Shown: piece after piece, positions 34,368 to 42,816 of the stretch
Numbering within the stretch: position 1 is the stretch's first letter
Layout: each line of letters starts with the position of its first letter
Assembly (NCBI RefSeq): GCF_004341105.1
Contig: NZ_SLZK01000012.1
Span: 25,651-89,650 of the forward strand
Source: Rhizobium sp. BK418
Lineage (GTDB): Bacteria > Pseudomonadota > Alphaproteobacteria > Rhizobiales > Rhizobiaceae
DNA length: 64,000 bases
Reading direction: 5' to 3'
Translations under genes and position numbers: made by a program
Notes under the pieces: generated by a model
Told to the model about the DNA's origin: nothing
Seen by the model: the letters and a program-made list of their open reading frames with translations, nothing else
Databases searched by the model: none

Positions 34368-35195
34368 TTAGCGGGCGGTCTTCTTCCAGGGCACGAGCTT
34401 GCGCTCGAGCTCCGTGAGGATGACCGATATGACGAAGCCAAGGAAAGCGATCACCAACAGGCCGACATACATCTGTTCGACCGATAGTAGCTCCCAGGCA
34501 TTCCAGATCATGTAGCCGAGGCCGCTCTTGGAGCCGATCATTTCGGCGATCGCAATCAGCATCAGGCCGAGACCAAGGCCGAGTTTGATACCGCTCATGA
34601 TATGCGGCACCGCGCCGGGCAGGGCGATGGTCGAAAAGACTTGCCATCGGTTGGCACCGTAATTGCGCCCGACGTCGAGATAGATCTTGTTGATCTCCAG
34701 CACGCCCGTCGCCGTATTGATCAAGACCGGATAGAAGACGCCGATCGCCACCATCGCGATCTTGGAAGCCTCGCCCAGCCCGCAGATCAGCAACAGCAGC
34801 GGGAAGATGGCGCTCTTCGGCACAGGGTAGGTCGCCGAGATCAACGGATCGATCATCGCCCGGACCGGACGCGAGAGGCCGATCGCCACGCCGAGCAGGA
34901 GGGCAGGTATCCCGCCGACGAGCGTGCCCCAGAAAAGCCGCTGCAGCGTCGCCCAGGTGTTGCTCCAGAGCGAGCCGTCGGCCACGAGCGACAGGAAGCT
35001 TGCAAAGACCTTCGATGGCGCCGGGAAGAAGCGCTGGTCGATCAGCCCCGTCTGGGCGGCAATCTGCCAGATGAGCAGAAGTACAAGCGGTGATGCGATG
35101 CTGATGATCCGGTCGCGGGTGTCCCTGGCAATCAGTGGTTTTTTCGGGTGCGCGGCCTTGTTGCCGGCATCGGTCATATGAGGTGCCATGCTCAT
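34368..35195 (-). CDS. ABC importer permease (taurine/nitrate/sulfonate type)
   Basis: A 275-residue inner-membrane protein with six helices. The cytoplasmic EAA-like loop is GANRWQVFSTIALPGAVPHIMSGIKLGLGLG. It belongs to the SsuC/TauC/ThiX group. GGGAGACAAAGG precedes the ATG, which overlaps the ATPase stop codon by 4 nt. Confidence 0.88.
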   Translation of the reverse strand: MSMAPHMTDAGNKAAHPKKPLIARDTRDRIISIASPLVLLLIWQIAAQTGLIDQRFFPAPSKVFASFLSLVADGSLWSNTWATLQRLFWGTLVGGIPALLLGVAIGLSRPVRAMIDPLISATYPVPKSAIFPLLLLICGLGEASKIAMVAIGVFYPVLINTATGVLEINKIYLDVGRNYGANRWQVFSTIALPGAVPHIMSGIKLGLGLGLMLIAIAEMIGSKSGLGYMIWNAWELLSVEQMYVGLLVIAFLGFVISVILTELERKLVPWKKTAR

Positions 35196-36037
35196 GCCTT
35201 TGTCTCCCCCAGGTCACGCGAACGGGCGCGCTGTACTTCGTCGCGAAGCTGACCCCAGATCGAGTAGACGAACTCGCCATAGGCCGGTCGTGAGCGCAAT
35301 TCGAGAACGGAGCGCGGGCGTTCGAACGGAACGTCCACGATCTCCTTGGCGCGACCCGGTTGGGCCGACATGACCATCACCCGGTCGCCGAGGGTGACGG
35401 CCTCGTCGACACTGTGGGTGATGAAAAGGACTGTCTTGCGGGTCTCTTCCCAAATGCGCAGCAGCTCCTCTTGCAGAAGGAGCTTGTTCTGCTCGTCAAG
35501 CGCGGAAAATGGCTCGTCCATCAGCAGAATATCCGGGTCGTTGGCAAAGGCGCGGGCGATCGAAACGCGCTGGCGCATGCCGCCGGACAGCTGGTGCGGA
35601 TAGGCTTGCGCAAAGCGCGTCAGGCCTGTCCGGTCCAGATAGTGGCCGACCACCTCCTTGATCTGTGTCTTCGGCGCATGCCGCAAGCGCAGCCCGTAGG
35701 AGGCGTTCTCCCAGACCGTCATCCACGGAAAGAGCGAGTCGCCTTGGAAGACCATCGAATTGCCGGGGCGATTCTGCGCCGGTGCACTGACTTCGACCGT
35801 TCCCGACGTCGCCGTCTCCAGATTGGCGAGAATGCGCAAAAGTGTCGTCTTGCCGCAGCCGCTTGGCCCGACGATCATGAAGAAACAGCCTTCGGCAATG
35901 TCGAGCGACACATTGTCAAGCGCTGTCATCGTGCCCGCAGGTGTTTCGAATGTCTTGGTCAGGTTCCGTAGCCTGATCTTCGCCGTCTCCTCGGATAGGT
36001 CGGTTACGCTGCGCAGATGTTGAGATGATCTTGCCAT
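35192..36037 (-). CDS. ABC importer ATPase (taurine/nitrate/sulfonate type)
   Basis: A 281-residue ATPase with Walker A GPSGCGKTT (~residue 55), ABC signature LSGGMRQRVSIARAFAND (~150) and Walker B ILLMDEPFSALDEQ (~171), followed by the H-loop FITHSVDEA. Complete SsuB/TauB-type subunit. AGGAGAT precedes the ATG. Confidence 0.92.
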   Translation of the reverse strand: MARSSQHLRSVTDLSEETAKIRLRNLTKTFETPAGTMTALDNVSLDIAEGCFFMIVGPSGCGKTTLLRILANLETATSGTVEVSAPAQNRPGNSMVFQGDSLFPWMTVWENASYGLRLRHAPKTQIKEVVGHYLDRTGLTRFAQAYPHQLSGGMRQRVSIARAFANDPDILLMDEPFSALDEQNKLLLQEELLRIWEETRKTVLFITHSVDEAVTLGDRVMVMSAQPGRAKEIVDVPFERPRSVLELRSRPAYGEFVYSIWGQLRDEVQRARSRDLGETKA

Positions 36038-36048
36038 GGTGCAATCTC

Positions 36049-37086
36049 CTATTTCTGCGGCTGGTATGGGCCGAGTTTCTTGACCGCGTCTTCGGCAAAA
36101 CTCGTATCCACGACCTTGTCGAGCGAAACTTCGCCTTCCATCAGCCCTTCGGATTTGAAGTAGGCGAGGTCGGTCTTCAGGCTCTCGACATTCAGCTTTC
36201 CATCCGGATTGGTGCCTTGCGGAACGATGGTGCGGAAAGTTTCCGGATCCTTGACAGAGGTATATTCCGTCAGGATCGACACGACCTCGTTTGCATTCGG
36301 CCCGGCAAGCTTGCCGTTCGAAAGGGCGTTGTTGTAGTCGCGTGCCGCCCGGATATAGGCGCGCATGAATGCTTCCGCGACGTCGTGATGCTGCTCTGCA
36401 AAGGTGTTGGAGTAAAGAACGACGGCGAGCTGGTGATTGGGATAAATCTCGTCGTCACCCATGAAACGGACTGCCGCACCTCGGCGCACGGCCTCGGTCG
36501 CCGACGGTTCTGTCGTCAAGGCGGCATCTACCGCCTTGTTTTCGAGTGCGAGCACATGCTGCGGGAAGCCCAGATAGAGGCGTTCGACGTCCGCCGGCTT
36601 GAGACCCGCCTTCTTCAGCGCTTCGTTCATGGTCGATGTCGAGGCGCTGCCGTTGGCGCTGCCGGCGACTTTGAGCCCCTTCAAATCGGCTAGGGTCTTG
36701 AACTTTCCGCTGTCGATCAAATCCTTGCGGATGAGCAGGGGCTGATAGCCGTAGCCGGGGGGCGTTGATCCCTTATCGGCGACGATCTTGATGCCGATCC
36801 CGCGTGCGACCGCATTGTAAAGTCCCGCCGAGGGCGAGCCGCCGGCGACGTCCAACTGGCCGGCTCCGAGCGGAGCCACCATCTTCGCGCCGGAATCGAA
36901 CGGCACGAACTTCGCGTCGATGCCTTCCTCGCGAAAATATCCTTTCTTGTCGGCAATGAAGAACGCGACGTCACTGCTGGAATTGGCGATGCCGACATTG
37001 ACGGTCACCAGATCGGCAGCGCTGGCCTCAAGACAGCCGAATAGCAACGACGCTGCGACCGCAGCGCTCAAGATGAGCCTGTTCAT
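36049..37086 (-). CDS. ABC importer substrate-binding protein (SsuA/NMT1 type)
   Basis: A 345-residue periplasmic protein. Its signal region ends LLFGCLEASAA, so it could be a lipoprotein (Cys18) or a soluble protein. The mature part is an SsuA/THI5-like two-lobed domain (VNVGIANSSSDVAFFIADKKGYFREEGIDAKF). GGGAGG precedes the ATG. First gene of a four-gene operon with the ATPase, permease and class II aldolase; the ligand is not deducible. Confidence 0.85.
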   Translation of the reverse strand: MNRLILSAAVAASLLFGCLEASAADLVTVNVGIANSSSDVAFFIADKKGYFREEGIDAKFVPFDSGAKMVAPLGAGQLDVAGGSPSAGLYNAVARGIGIKIVADKGSTPPGYGYQPLLIRKDLIDSGKFKTLADLKGLKVAGSANGSASTSTMNEALKKAGLKPADVERLYLGFPQHVLALENKAVDAALTTEPSATEAVRRGAAVRFMGDDEIYPNHQLAVVLYSNTFAEQHHDVAEAFMRAYIRAARDYNNALSNGKLAGPNANEVVSILTEYTSVKDPETFRTIVPQGTNPDGKLNVESLKTDLAYFKSEGLMEGEVSLDKVVDTSFAEDAVKKLGPYQPQK

Positions 37087-37402
37087 GACTTCCTCCCTGG
37101 TGAATCAAGACAGCGAGTCCGCTTTCGACGCGGATCGCATGTTCCTCCATACAGAACAACGTTCCTTATAAAACCGTATAAGCGATATTAACGATTGTCA
37201 ATTCGGGAGTGAGCGCTCCTGCGAAAGACCGTTGACTTCACGATGAGGGGTGATCGATGACTGTGGGCAGACTAAAAGGTGCCGGCGATCGAGGAGGGGC
37301 GCGTGTGCCCACAAAATGCTCGCGCCAAGGCTATGGCGCGAGCGAGCGAATGAGGGTGGCGGCGAACTGGCTGACAGTCTTTCTATAGAGCTGCGCTGAC
37401 CG

Positions 37403-37840
37403 TCAGTGGGCTGTTTGCGAATGTGCGCCGCCGCGTTGCGAGATGCCGCCGAGCGCCTTGCCCGTTTCCTTGGCACTGCCCCTCATAGCGAGATCGCCAA
37501 GCGAGATGATGCCGACGAGCCGCTTTTTTCGGTTCAGCACCGGCAAGCGCCGCACCCGAAGATCGCCCATGTTATGCAGGACGTCTTCCACGTCTTCGTC
37601 CTCGAAGCAGTATTTGACATCGGTACTCATGACATCTCGTACCTTCGTCTTCGGCCCCTTGCCTTCTGCCACCCCACGGATGGCGATGTCGCGATCGGTG
37701 ATCATGCCGACCAACCGGTCGTTCTCACCCACCGGGAGAACCCCTGTGTCGAGACGCCCCATCATTAAGGCGACATCCTGCAATGTATGCTCCGGATCGG
37801 TGATCTGGACGTCTGTGGTCATGCAATCGCTGATTTTCAT
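37403..37840 (-). CDS. Two-CBS-domain protein
   Basis: A 145-residue protein of two CBS domains (MTTDVQITDPEHTLQDVALMM and MSTDVKYCFEDEDVEDVLHNM, each followed by G.LVG(M/I)I(T/S)). Such free-standing proteins bind adenine nucleotides and often act in stress. GGGAGG precedes the ATG at 37840. A further 83 codons upstream in frame are open but not convincingly coding. Confidence 0.85.
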   Translation of the reverse strand: MKISDCMTTDVQITDPEHTLQDVALMMGRLDTGVLPVGENDRLVGMITDRDIAIRGVAEGKGPKTKVRDVMSTDVKYCFEDEDVEDVLHNMGDLRVRRLPVLNRKKRLVGIISLGDLAMRGSAKETGKALGGISQRGGAHSQTAH

Positions 37841-38178
37841 GATAACCTCCCTCGCGCTGCCCAGGCCGCGTGGCTCGGGCCAATAGTAATCAACGCGCAC
37901 CGGTCGGAAACGTTCCGCATAGGCGACGCCGCCCATCCGGATGTCGATACGCCCGAGGCGGTGGTTGCGGCCGGCGGTGTGTTGAAGGCCTGATCCGGTT
38001 CTGCCGATAAAGAGCGATGGGGCGATCTCGCCTGTCAAATTCCGGGAAGGCAGATGTAACCCCAGAATGAGGGGAGGCCGCGTCGCCAAGTGCCACTATC
38101 GGCCGCGGTCTTCCTGGCGAAAGGAGGGGGAGGTGACATTGCCGACGTCGCAAAGGCTGCAGGAGCGGCCTTTTTCAT
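37841..38178. other. 340-bp gap upstream of the CBS gene
   Basis: Must contain the CBS gene promoter. The minus-strand frame continuous with the CBS gene reads IRMGGVAYAERFRPVRVDYYWPEP-like residues in part, but has no start or recognisable domain. No clear 14-bp box. Confidence 0.4.
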
Positions 38179-38481
38179 TCAGTTTCGCCCGTCTCTCGGT
38201 GTCATTCCGAAAAATCGCATTTCCTCGCTGAGCACGCCGCCGTCCTCATTGACAATCGCAATCCAGATCCGATTGCCGATGCGGACGGAAAGACGCCGTG
38301 TGCCGGCGTCGTCGCCGGTGCCGATCTCCACCCTCGAACGGACGAAACCTCGGCGCAGATGATCCATGAGAAGGTCGGGCGTAAGGCCGAAACGCTCGGC
38401 GAGCACAGTAGCGTCAATGACAGGGCCACCGTCTGTCTCGGCGCCAAACAGCCCTCTCTCATCGCCACTGTCTTCGCTCAT
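38179..38481 (-). CDS. DUF6522-like protein
   Basis: A 100-residue soluble protein. A helix-turn segment (VLAERFGLTPDLLMDHLRRGFVRSRVEIG) is followed by beta strands and the ending EEMRFFGMTPRDGRN, the layout I associate with the DUF6522 family of alpha-proteobacteria. AAAGG precedes the ATG. Last gene of the five-gene run from 41066. Function unknown. Confidence 0.6.
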   Translation of the reverse strand: MSEDSGDERGLFGAETDGGPVIDATVLAERFGLTPDLLMDHLRRGFVRSRVEIGTGDDAGTRRLSVRIGNRIWIAIVNEDGGVLSEEMRFFGMTPRDGRN

Positions 38482-38586
38482 CGGACCTTTCCATTCAAAA
38501 GGAAGCGTTGACTGACCGCCCCTATTCAACGCGCAATCTTGCATATCGAGCGACTGGTTCGCCACGCGAAAAACGTCACTGAAAAA

Positions 38587-38892
38587 TCACGTCTTCGGCA
38601 GGCCGAAGAGCGATACCCTGTCCGGCGACCAGGCCGGCTCGTACACAAGCTCGACAACAGCTTGGCTTACGCCGGCAATCTTCTCAACGCGCTGACGTGC
38701 GGCGTCGGCAATATAGCCCGACGCCGGACAGAAGCGGGTGGTCGTAGTCATCTTGATCTTCACGACCGCGGGTTCGGCGATGTCGATCTCGTAGACGAGG
38801 CCGAGATCGACGATGCTATTTCCCATTTCGGGATCTTCTATCTCACGCAACGCATTGCGTATATCTTCCTCGGTGAGCTCAGACACCGGCAT
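38587..38892 (-). CDS. MIP18/SufT-like iron-sulfur assembly protein
   Basis: A 101-residue single-domain DUF59/MIP18 protein: LTEEDIRNALREIEDPEMGNSIVDLGLVYEIDI at the start and the Cys-containing TTTTRFCPASGYIADAARQRV segment. The family helps load Fe-S clusters (SufT, PaaD). It overlaps the upstream DUF2249 gene by 14 nt, so they are cotranslated. A role in repairing NO-damaged clusters is inferred from the denitrification context. Confidence 0.82.
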   Translation of the reverse strand: MPVSELTEEDIRNALREIEDPEMGNSIVDLGLVYEIDIAEPAVVKIKMTTTTRFCPASGYIADAARQRVEKIAGVSQAVVELVYEPAWSPDRVSLFGLPKT

Positions 38893-39406
38893 CGTCCTGG
38901 CCTCTCGCGCTCGTCCTGATCATGATCCGGTAGGTCTTGCCGGACGAATCGAAATTGCCGATCCATTCGTGACCGCGTGTCTTCAATTCATTGAACAGGA
39001 AGACGGGCTCCCGGTTGAGAAGGGCAAACAGAACCTCGCCGTCCTCCATCGTCTCCAGCCGGGAGAGAATGCGCTCCATCGGCTCGGGTGGTGGGAGATC
39101 GGTCAGGTCGAGGTTCCACACCGGATCCGGCCAGACCACTTCGGTCGCGGCGATGGCGGCCTCCGATCGCCGGATCGGTTTGTTGGGAACGAAATCGATT
39201 TCCCAATCATCATCGGCCAGTCGCTTTACGACATGCGAATAGCCGCGACGTTCGAGCTGGCGGATCAAGGGGACGGGTTCGAATATCGCGCGTAACTTCA
39301 GACCCTCATCGGGATCAAGGCTGGCGAACGTGTCCATGATGAGTTGGAATGGCATGCCGCCATCACGCAGGATCTGTCGGACGTCGAGTTCACGGAACTG
39401 AACCAT
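38879..39406 (-). CDS. Tandem DUF2249 protein
   Basis: A 175-residue protein with two copies of the DUF2249 fold: residues ~1-75 (FRELDVRQILRDGG...FEPVPLIRQLERRGYSH) and ~98-165 (NLDLTDLPPPEPMERIL...REPVFLFNELKTRGHEW). DUF2249 domains occur with Fe-S, molybdenum-cofactor or NO-related genes and have a TusA-like fold. AGAGG precedes the ATG. It overlaps the 3' end of the membrane-protein gene. Confidence 0.78.
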   Translation of the reverse strand: MVQFRELDVRQILRDGGMPFQLIMDTFASLDPDEGLKLRAIFEPVPLIRQLERRGYSHVVKRLADDDWEIDFVPNKPIRRSEAAIAATEVVWPDPVWNLDLTDLPPPEPMERILSRLETMEDGEVLFALLNREPVFLFNELKTRGHEWIGNFDSSGKTYRIMIRTSARGQDDAGV

Positions 39407-40766
39407 TGGCGTTACCTCTGTGGTTTTTTGCGGCGACGAACAGCGCCGGCTTGTGAAATGGTGCCGTCTTGATCTGGGGGCCGACATTCGCAAGCATGCG
39501 CGCGAGCACCAGCTCAATAACAAGGGCGAGGGTCGATGCGGTTTGAACAGCCGCGGCCATGCGAAAACCGGCGTCTGACCCAAGGTAGAGCGCAATCGCG
39601 GCTGCGACCACCGCAAGATAGAAAAGGCCGAGCCAGGTCCGCGCCCGGCGGCCATTGACGAGTGAGCTGAGCTTCGGCGTCGGCCTGCGGCCAAGAAGCG
39701 GACCGAAGGCTTCGATCCAGGTGAGGAAAGGAACAATCTTCAGGAGTTGGGCGAGACCGAAACCGCTGAGCCAGCCGAAGACGAAGAGATAGGTGATCGC
39801 CGACACGCTACGTGTCTCGGCATGAAGAAACAGCGATGCTGCAAGAAGGACGACGGAGAGGCCAAGCATCGCGAAGGCCGGCAGCGATCCCAGGGTGTTG
39901 AGCTCTAGCGCCGGACGGCGCCTGGCGCGATATGTCGCATAGATCTCGAAGAGGTAGAAGGCGACGACCAGCGCAAACAGCACCGCGGCCGACAGGAAAG
40001 CGGCACGCGCCAGATCGGGTGCGAGCGCAGTGCCAATCGCTGCGGCTGACAGGAGTGCGACCGCAAGCGTGCCCCATCGGCGAATGAGCTGGGCCTTACG
40101 CATGTCGCTGGACAGCAGGAACATCGGAAGCAGCTTGTAACTGACGCCGATCGCCGCAAAGGTCATCCATCCCCCGAGGCCAAAGCTCGCATGGAACCCA
40201 ACCGCATCTATGCCGTAGGCGATGAGGGCGGGTGCCTCCACCAGACCCGAGACGGTCAGCGCGAACAGGGCGCCGAAAGCTATCGTGACAAGCAGACAGC
40301 CGATACCGACGAGAACGATGGGGGAGGCGGCATGCACGCGTCTTCCCCGCCATAAGAGCGCTGACAGTGACACGGAGGACGCCGCGATCGAAAGAGAAAG
40401 TGTCACGGAAGCCGCGGTCATTATCAGCCCGGCCGCCGGGGAACCGAGGCTGATCAGGTGAAAACCCAGCATGAGAAGCGCGGGGCCGGTGAGCATGCCG
40501 GTAAAGATGATCAGATCGAAGCGGCTGGCTGGTCTGTCACTGCCTGTCAGGACGGGCGCGAACTGAAGCAACGATCCGATCATCAGAAGCAAAAGCCATC
40601 CGAGCGTCACTGCATGCACGATGGCAAGCGCTCCCGGCTCAGCGACATCATGCGATGGCGTCCAGACGCCGGCTGCCAGCAGGCACTCCGCCAGCAGCAG
40701 GTAAGACAGCGCCGCGCCGAAATACGACATCGTCCACCGCGACAGGGTCGTGCCCACGGGCATCAT
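39390..40766 (-). CDS. Polytopic membrane protein, NnrS/heme-copper-like
   Basis: A 458-residue protein with about 12 transmembrane helices. Histidines sit inside helices in VHAVTLGWLLLLMIGSLLQF, GFHLISLG and GFHASFGLGGWMTFAAIGVSYKLLPMF, a pattern reminiscent of heme-copper oxidase subunit I or NnrS relatives. I cannot choose between these. GGAGACG precedes the ATG. It lies between two DUF2249 genes in one operon, so it probably handles NO or heme. Confidence 0.6.
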   Translation of the reverse strand: MMPVGTTLSRWTMSYFGAALSYLLLAECLLAAGVWTPSHDVAEPGALAIVHAVTLGWLLLLMIGSLLQFAPVLTGSDRPASRFDLIIFTGMLTGPALLMLGFHLISLGSPAAGLIMTAASVTLSLSIAASSVSLSALLWRGRRVHAASPIVLVGIGCLLVTIAFGALFALTVSGLVEAPALIAYGIDAVGFHASFGLGGWMTFAAIGVSYKLLPMFLLSSDMRKAQLIRRWGTLAVALLSAAAIGTALAPDLARAAFLSAAVLFALVVAFYLFEIYATYRARRRPALELNTLGSLPAFAMLGLSVVLLAASLFLHAETRSVSAITYLFVFGWLSGFGLAQLLKIVPFLTWIEAFGPLLGRRPTPKLSSLVNGRRARTWLGLFYLAVVAAAIALYLGSDAGFRMAAAVQTASTLALVIELVLARMLANVGPQIKTAPFHKPALFVAAKNHRGNANGSVP

Positions 40767-40781
40767 GGCGCGTCTCCGGCC

Positions 40782-41066
40782 CTAGTGGCTGCCGCAGCAG
40801 CAGTCGCAGCCCGCATCAAGACGGATGATCTCCACGCGCCAGACATCCGGTCCCTGTTCCAGATATTCCCAGGAGAATTTTCCGGGCAGGGCAGTGTCAA
40901 GCTGGTACTGCAGGGGGCGAGGCTCGTGATCGCTGGTAATGTGGAGGCTCTGGCCCGGTGTCAGCGAGTGAAGCGTGCCGAAGATCTGGGGATGGCGTTC
41001 GACGGGCGGCAGGATCCGCACGTCGATATGGGCAACCGCAGTCTGTGTGGCTGGCGCGTCTGTCAT
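40782..41066 (-). CDS. DUF2249 protein with a C-terminal cysteine cluster
   Basis: A 94-residue single DUF2249 domain (HIDVRILPPVERHPQIFGTLHSL...QYQLDTALPGKFSWEYLEQG). Its C-terminus is CDCCCGSH: four cysteines and a histidine in eight residues, which the tandem DUF2249 protein lacks. This looks like a metal- or persulfide-binding tail. First gene of the five-gene run; a TTG-N8-CAA box is about 100 nt upstream. Confidence 0.78.
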   Translation of the reverse strand: MTDAPATQTAVAHIDVRILPPVERHPQIFGTLHSLTPGQSLHITSDHEPRPLQYQLDTALPGKFSWEYLEQGPDVWRVEIIRLDAGCDCCCGSH

Positions 41067-41162
41067 TATGGCTGTTTCCTTCTGCCGCGGGATGACTGAC
41101 GACCGGACCGCGGCGCATCCTGTGTCGGGCTCGGAAGATAGTCGGGTGCAGACCGGGCAACT

Positions 41163-41176
41163 TTGACAGCGAACAA
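41163..41176. promoter_or_regulatory. TTG-N8-CAA box upstream of the DUF2249 operon
   Basis: TTGACAGCGAACAA; imperfect inner symmetry. Centred ~103 nt before the ATG at 41066. Confidence 0.45.
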
Positions 41177-41251
41177 AGATCAGGGCGATTGTTGGTTGTA
41201 CCGGGGCGCAGGCCACCGCCGTGCTTGTTGTTGGCGTCGCGCTGGCCATTG

Positions 41252-41265
41252 TTGATCCAGGACAA
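41252..41265. promoter_or_regulatory. FixK/FNR-type box upstream of hemN
   Basis: TTGATCCAGGACAA. Centred 65.5 nt before the hemN ATG. Confidence 0.65.
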
Positions 41266-41323
41266 GGAAGCTGGACCTTCGTCGGCATATGAACATCGTG
41301 ATGTTCTCATGAAGGAAGCTGAA

Positions 41324-42676
41324 ATGTCCGATACCCTGGTCGCCAAATATGGCGAGGCCCGCCTGCCACGTTACACCAGTTATCCGACCGCGCCTGCGTT
41401 TTCGCCAGCCGTCGGGCCGGAGCAATATGTGCAGGGTCTTTCAGAGGTTGCAGCCTCCGGACCTGTTTCCGTCTATCTGCACGTTCCATTCTGTCGCTCC
41501 ATGTGTTGGTATTGCGGCTGCCACACGACGATCACGCGCCAGGATGCGCCTGTGCTCGAATATCTCGATGTTTTGAGCCAGGAGATCGAACTCGTATCGC
41601 AGGCAGCCCGAAACAACGTTCCGGTCAAGAATGTTCATTTCGGCGGCGGCACGCCGACGATCATGAAACCGGACGAATTTTCGAGCCTGATGAACAAGCT
41701 CAAAAGCGCGTTCCAGTTCACGAGTGATTGCAGCATTGCGGTGGAGATCGATCCGCGGACGCTATCGAGCGCGATGATTTCCGCTCTTGGCGAAAACGGT
41801 GTCGACCGCGCAAGTCTCGGTGTGCAAAGTTTCGACCCAGTCGTTCAAAAAGCGATCAACCGGATACAGAGCTTCGAACAGACGCAGGCGGCCGTAACCG
41901 GGCTCAGGGGCTACGGTGTGACGAGCATCAATTTCGACCTAATCTATGGACTCCCGCATCAGACCGTCCAGTCTTGTATGGAAACGGTAAGGGCGGCGGT
42001 CGAGCTGCGGCCGGAGCGTTTCGCCGTCTTCGGATACGCCCATGTGCCGGCCTTTAAGAAACATCAGCGGTTGATCGACCAAGCGGCGCTGCCCGATGCC
42101 GCGCAGCGCAACGAGCAAGCCGAAGCGATTGCCCGGGAGCTGGAGCGCGCCGGATATGTCCGTGTCGGCCTCGACCATTTCTCATTGCCTGACGATCAGC
42201 TCGCCATCGCCTCGCTTTCCGGCAGCCTGCGGCGGAACTTCCAGGGCTACACGACCGACGAATGTGATACTCTCATCGGGCTCGGCGCTTCGGCAATCGG
42301 CCGGCTGCCTGGCGGCTATTTTCAGAACCATGTTGCGCTCGGTCGCTATGCCGAGCGGATCGCATCGGGGATCCTTGCCACAGCCAAGGGCTATGAGCTG
42401 ACCGACGAGGACAAGTTTCGGGCCAGGGTGATCGAGCGTCTGATGTGCGACTTCAAGGTCGATCTCGCAAAGCTTGGCGCCGAGTCCGGATACGATATCG
42501 GCTTTCTGCTCGATCGGAACGACCGGCTGGCGAGCCTCGTATCCGATGGCGTCGTGACGCTGGAGAACGGCTGCATCACCGTCTCGAAGGAGCATCGCTT
42601 CATGGTCCGCGCCGTTGCAGCCGCCTTCGACGCCTATTTCGGTTCGTTCGGCCGAACGCATAGCAAGGCTGCCTGA
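41324..42676 (+). CDS. hemN: HemN, O2-independent coproporphyrinogen III oxidase
   Basis: A 450-residue radical SAM enzyme that makes protoporphyrinogen without O2. The cluster motif C-x3-C-x2-C is in HVPFCRSMCWYCGCH, followed by the family GGGTPTIM and the RLPRYTSYPTAP N-terminus. The start at MSDTLV has AAGGAAG upstream; an ATG 15 nt earlier is a poorer choice. Heme made here would serve the many cytochromes encoded around it. Confidence 0.92.
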   Translation: MSDTLVAKYGEARLPRYTSYPTAPAFSPAVGPEQYVQGLSEVAASGPVSVYLHVPFCRSMCWYCGCHTTITRQDAPVLEYLDVLSQEIELVSQAARNNVPVKNVHFGGGTPTIMKPDEFSSLMNKLKSAFQFTSDCSIAVEIDPRTLSSAMISALGENGVDRASLGVQSFDPVVQKAINRIQSFEQTQAAVTGLRGYGVTSINFDLIYGLPHQTVQSCMETVRAAVELRPERFAVFGYAHVPAFKKHQRLIDQAALPDAAQRNEQAEAIARELERAGYVRVGLDHFSLPDDQLAIASLSGSLRRNFQGYTTDECDTLIGLGASAIGRLPGGYFQNHVALGRYAERIASGILATAKGYELTDEDKFRARVIERLMCDFKVDLAKLGAESGYDIGFLLDRNDRLASLVSDGVVTLENGCITVSKEHRFMVRAVAAAFDAYFGSFGRTHSKAA

Positions 42677-42746
42677 ACGCGGCTGCTTGCCACTTCCGAC
42701 AATGGCAATGTGTCTGCTGATCACTCCTTGCGCACCTAACATGCGC

Positions 42747-42782
42747 AAAAACCAGGCCAGAAACTAAGCCGGCCTGGTTTTT
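42747..42782. terminator. Bidirectional terminator between hemN and norD
   Basis: AAAAACCAGGCC and GGCCTGGTTTTT form a 12-bp stem around a 12-nt loop, with a T-run on both strands. The two genes converge here. Confidence 0.85.
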
Positions 42783-42816
42783 TGCGTGCGAAAAGGGGGC
42801 TTCGTCTTTCGCGTCG

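Noticed and set aside
38132..38150. TTGCCGACGTCGCAA as an NnrR box
   Set aside because: The spacer is 9 nt, not 8, so the half-sites are out of register.
38151..38177. GGCTGC-AGGA-GCGGCC hairpin followed by TTTTT
   Set aside because: Terminator-like on the plus strand, but no plus-strand gene ends there; short 6-bp stem.
38120..38220. 32-codon GTG-started frame behind an AAAGGAGG sequence on the plus strand
   Set aside because: The ribosome binding site is excellent but the peptide has no protein-like features and overlaps the 3' end of the DUF6522-like gene.
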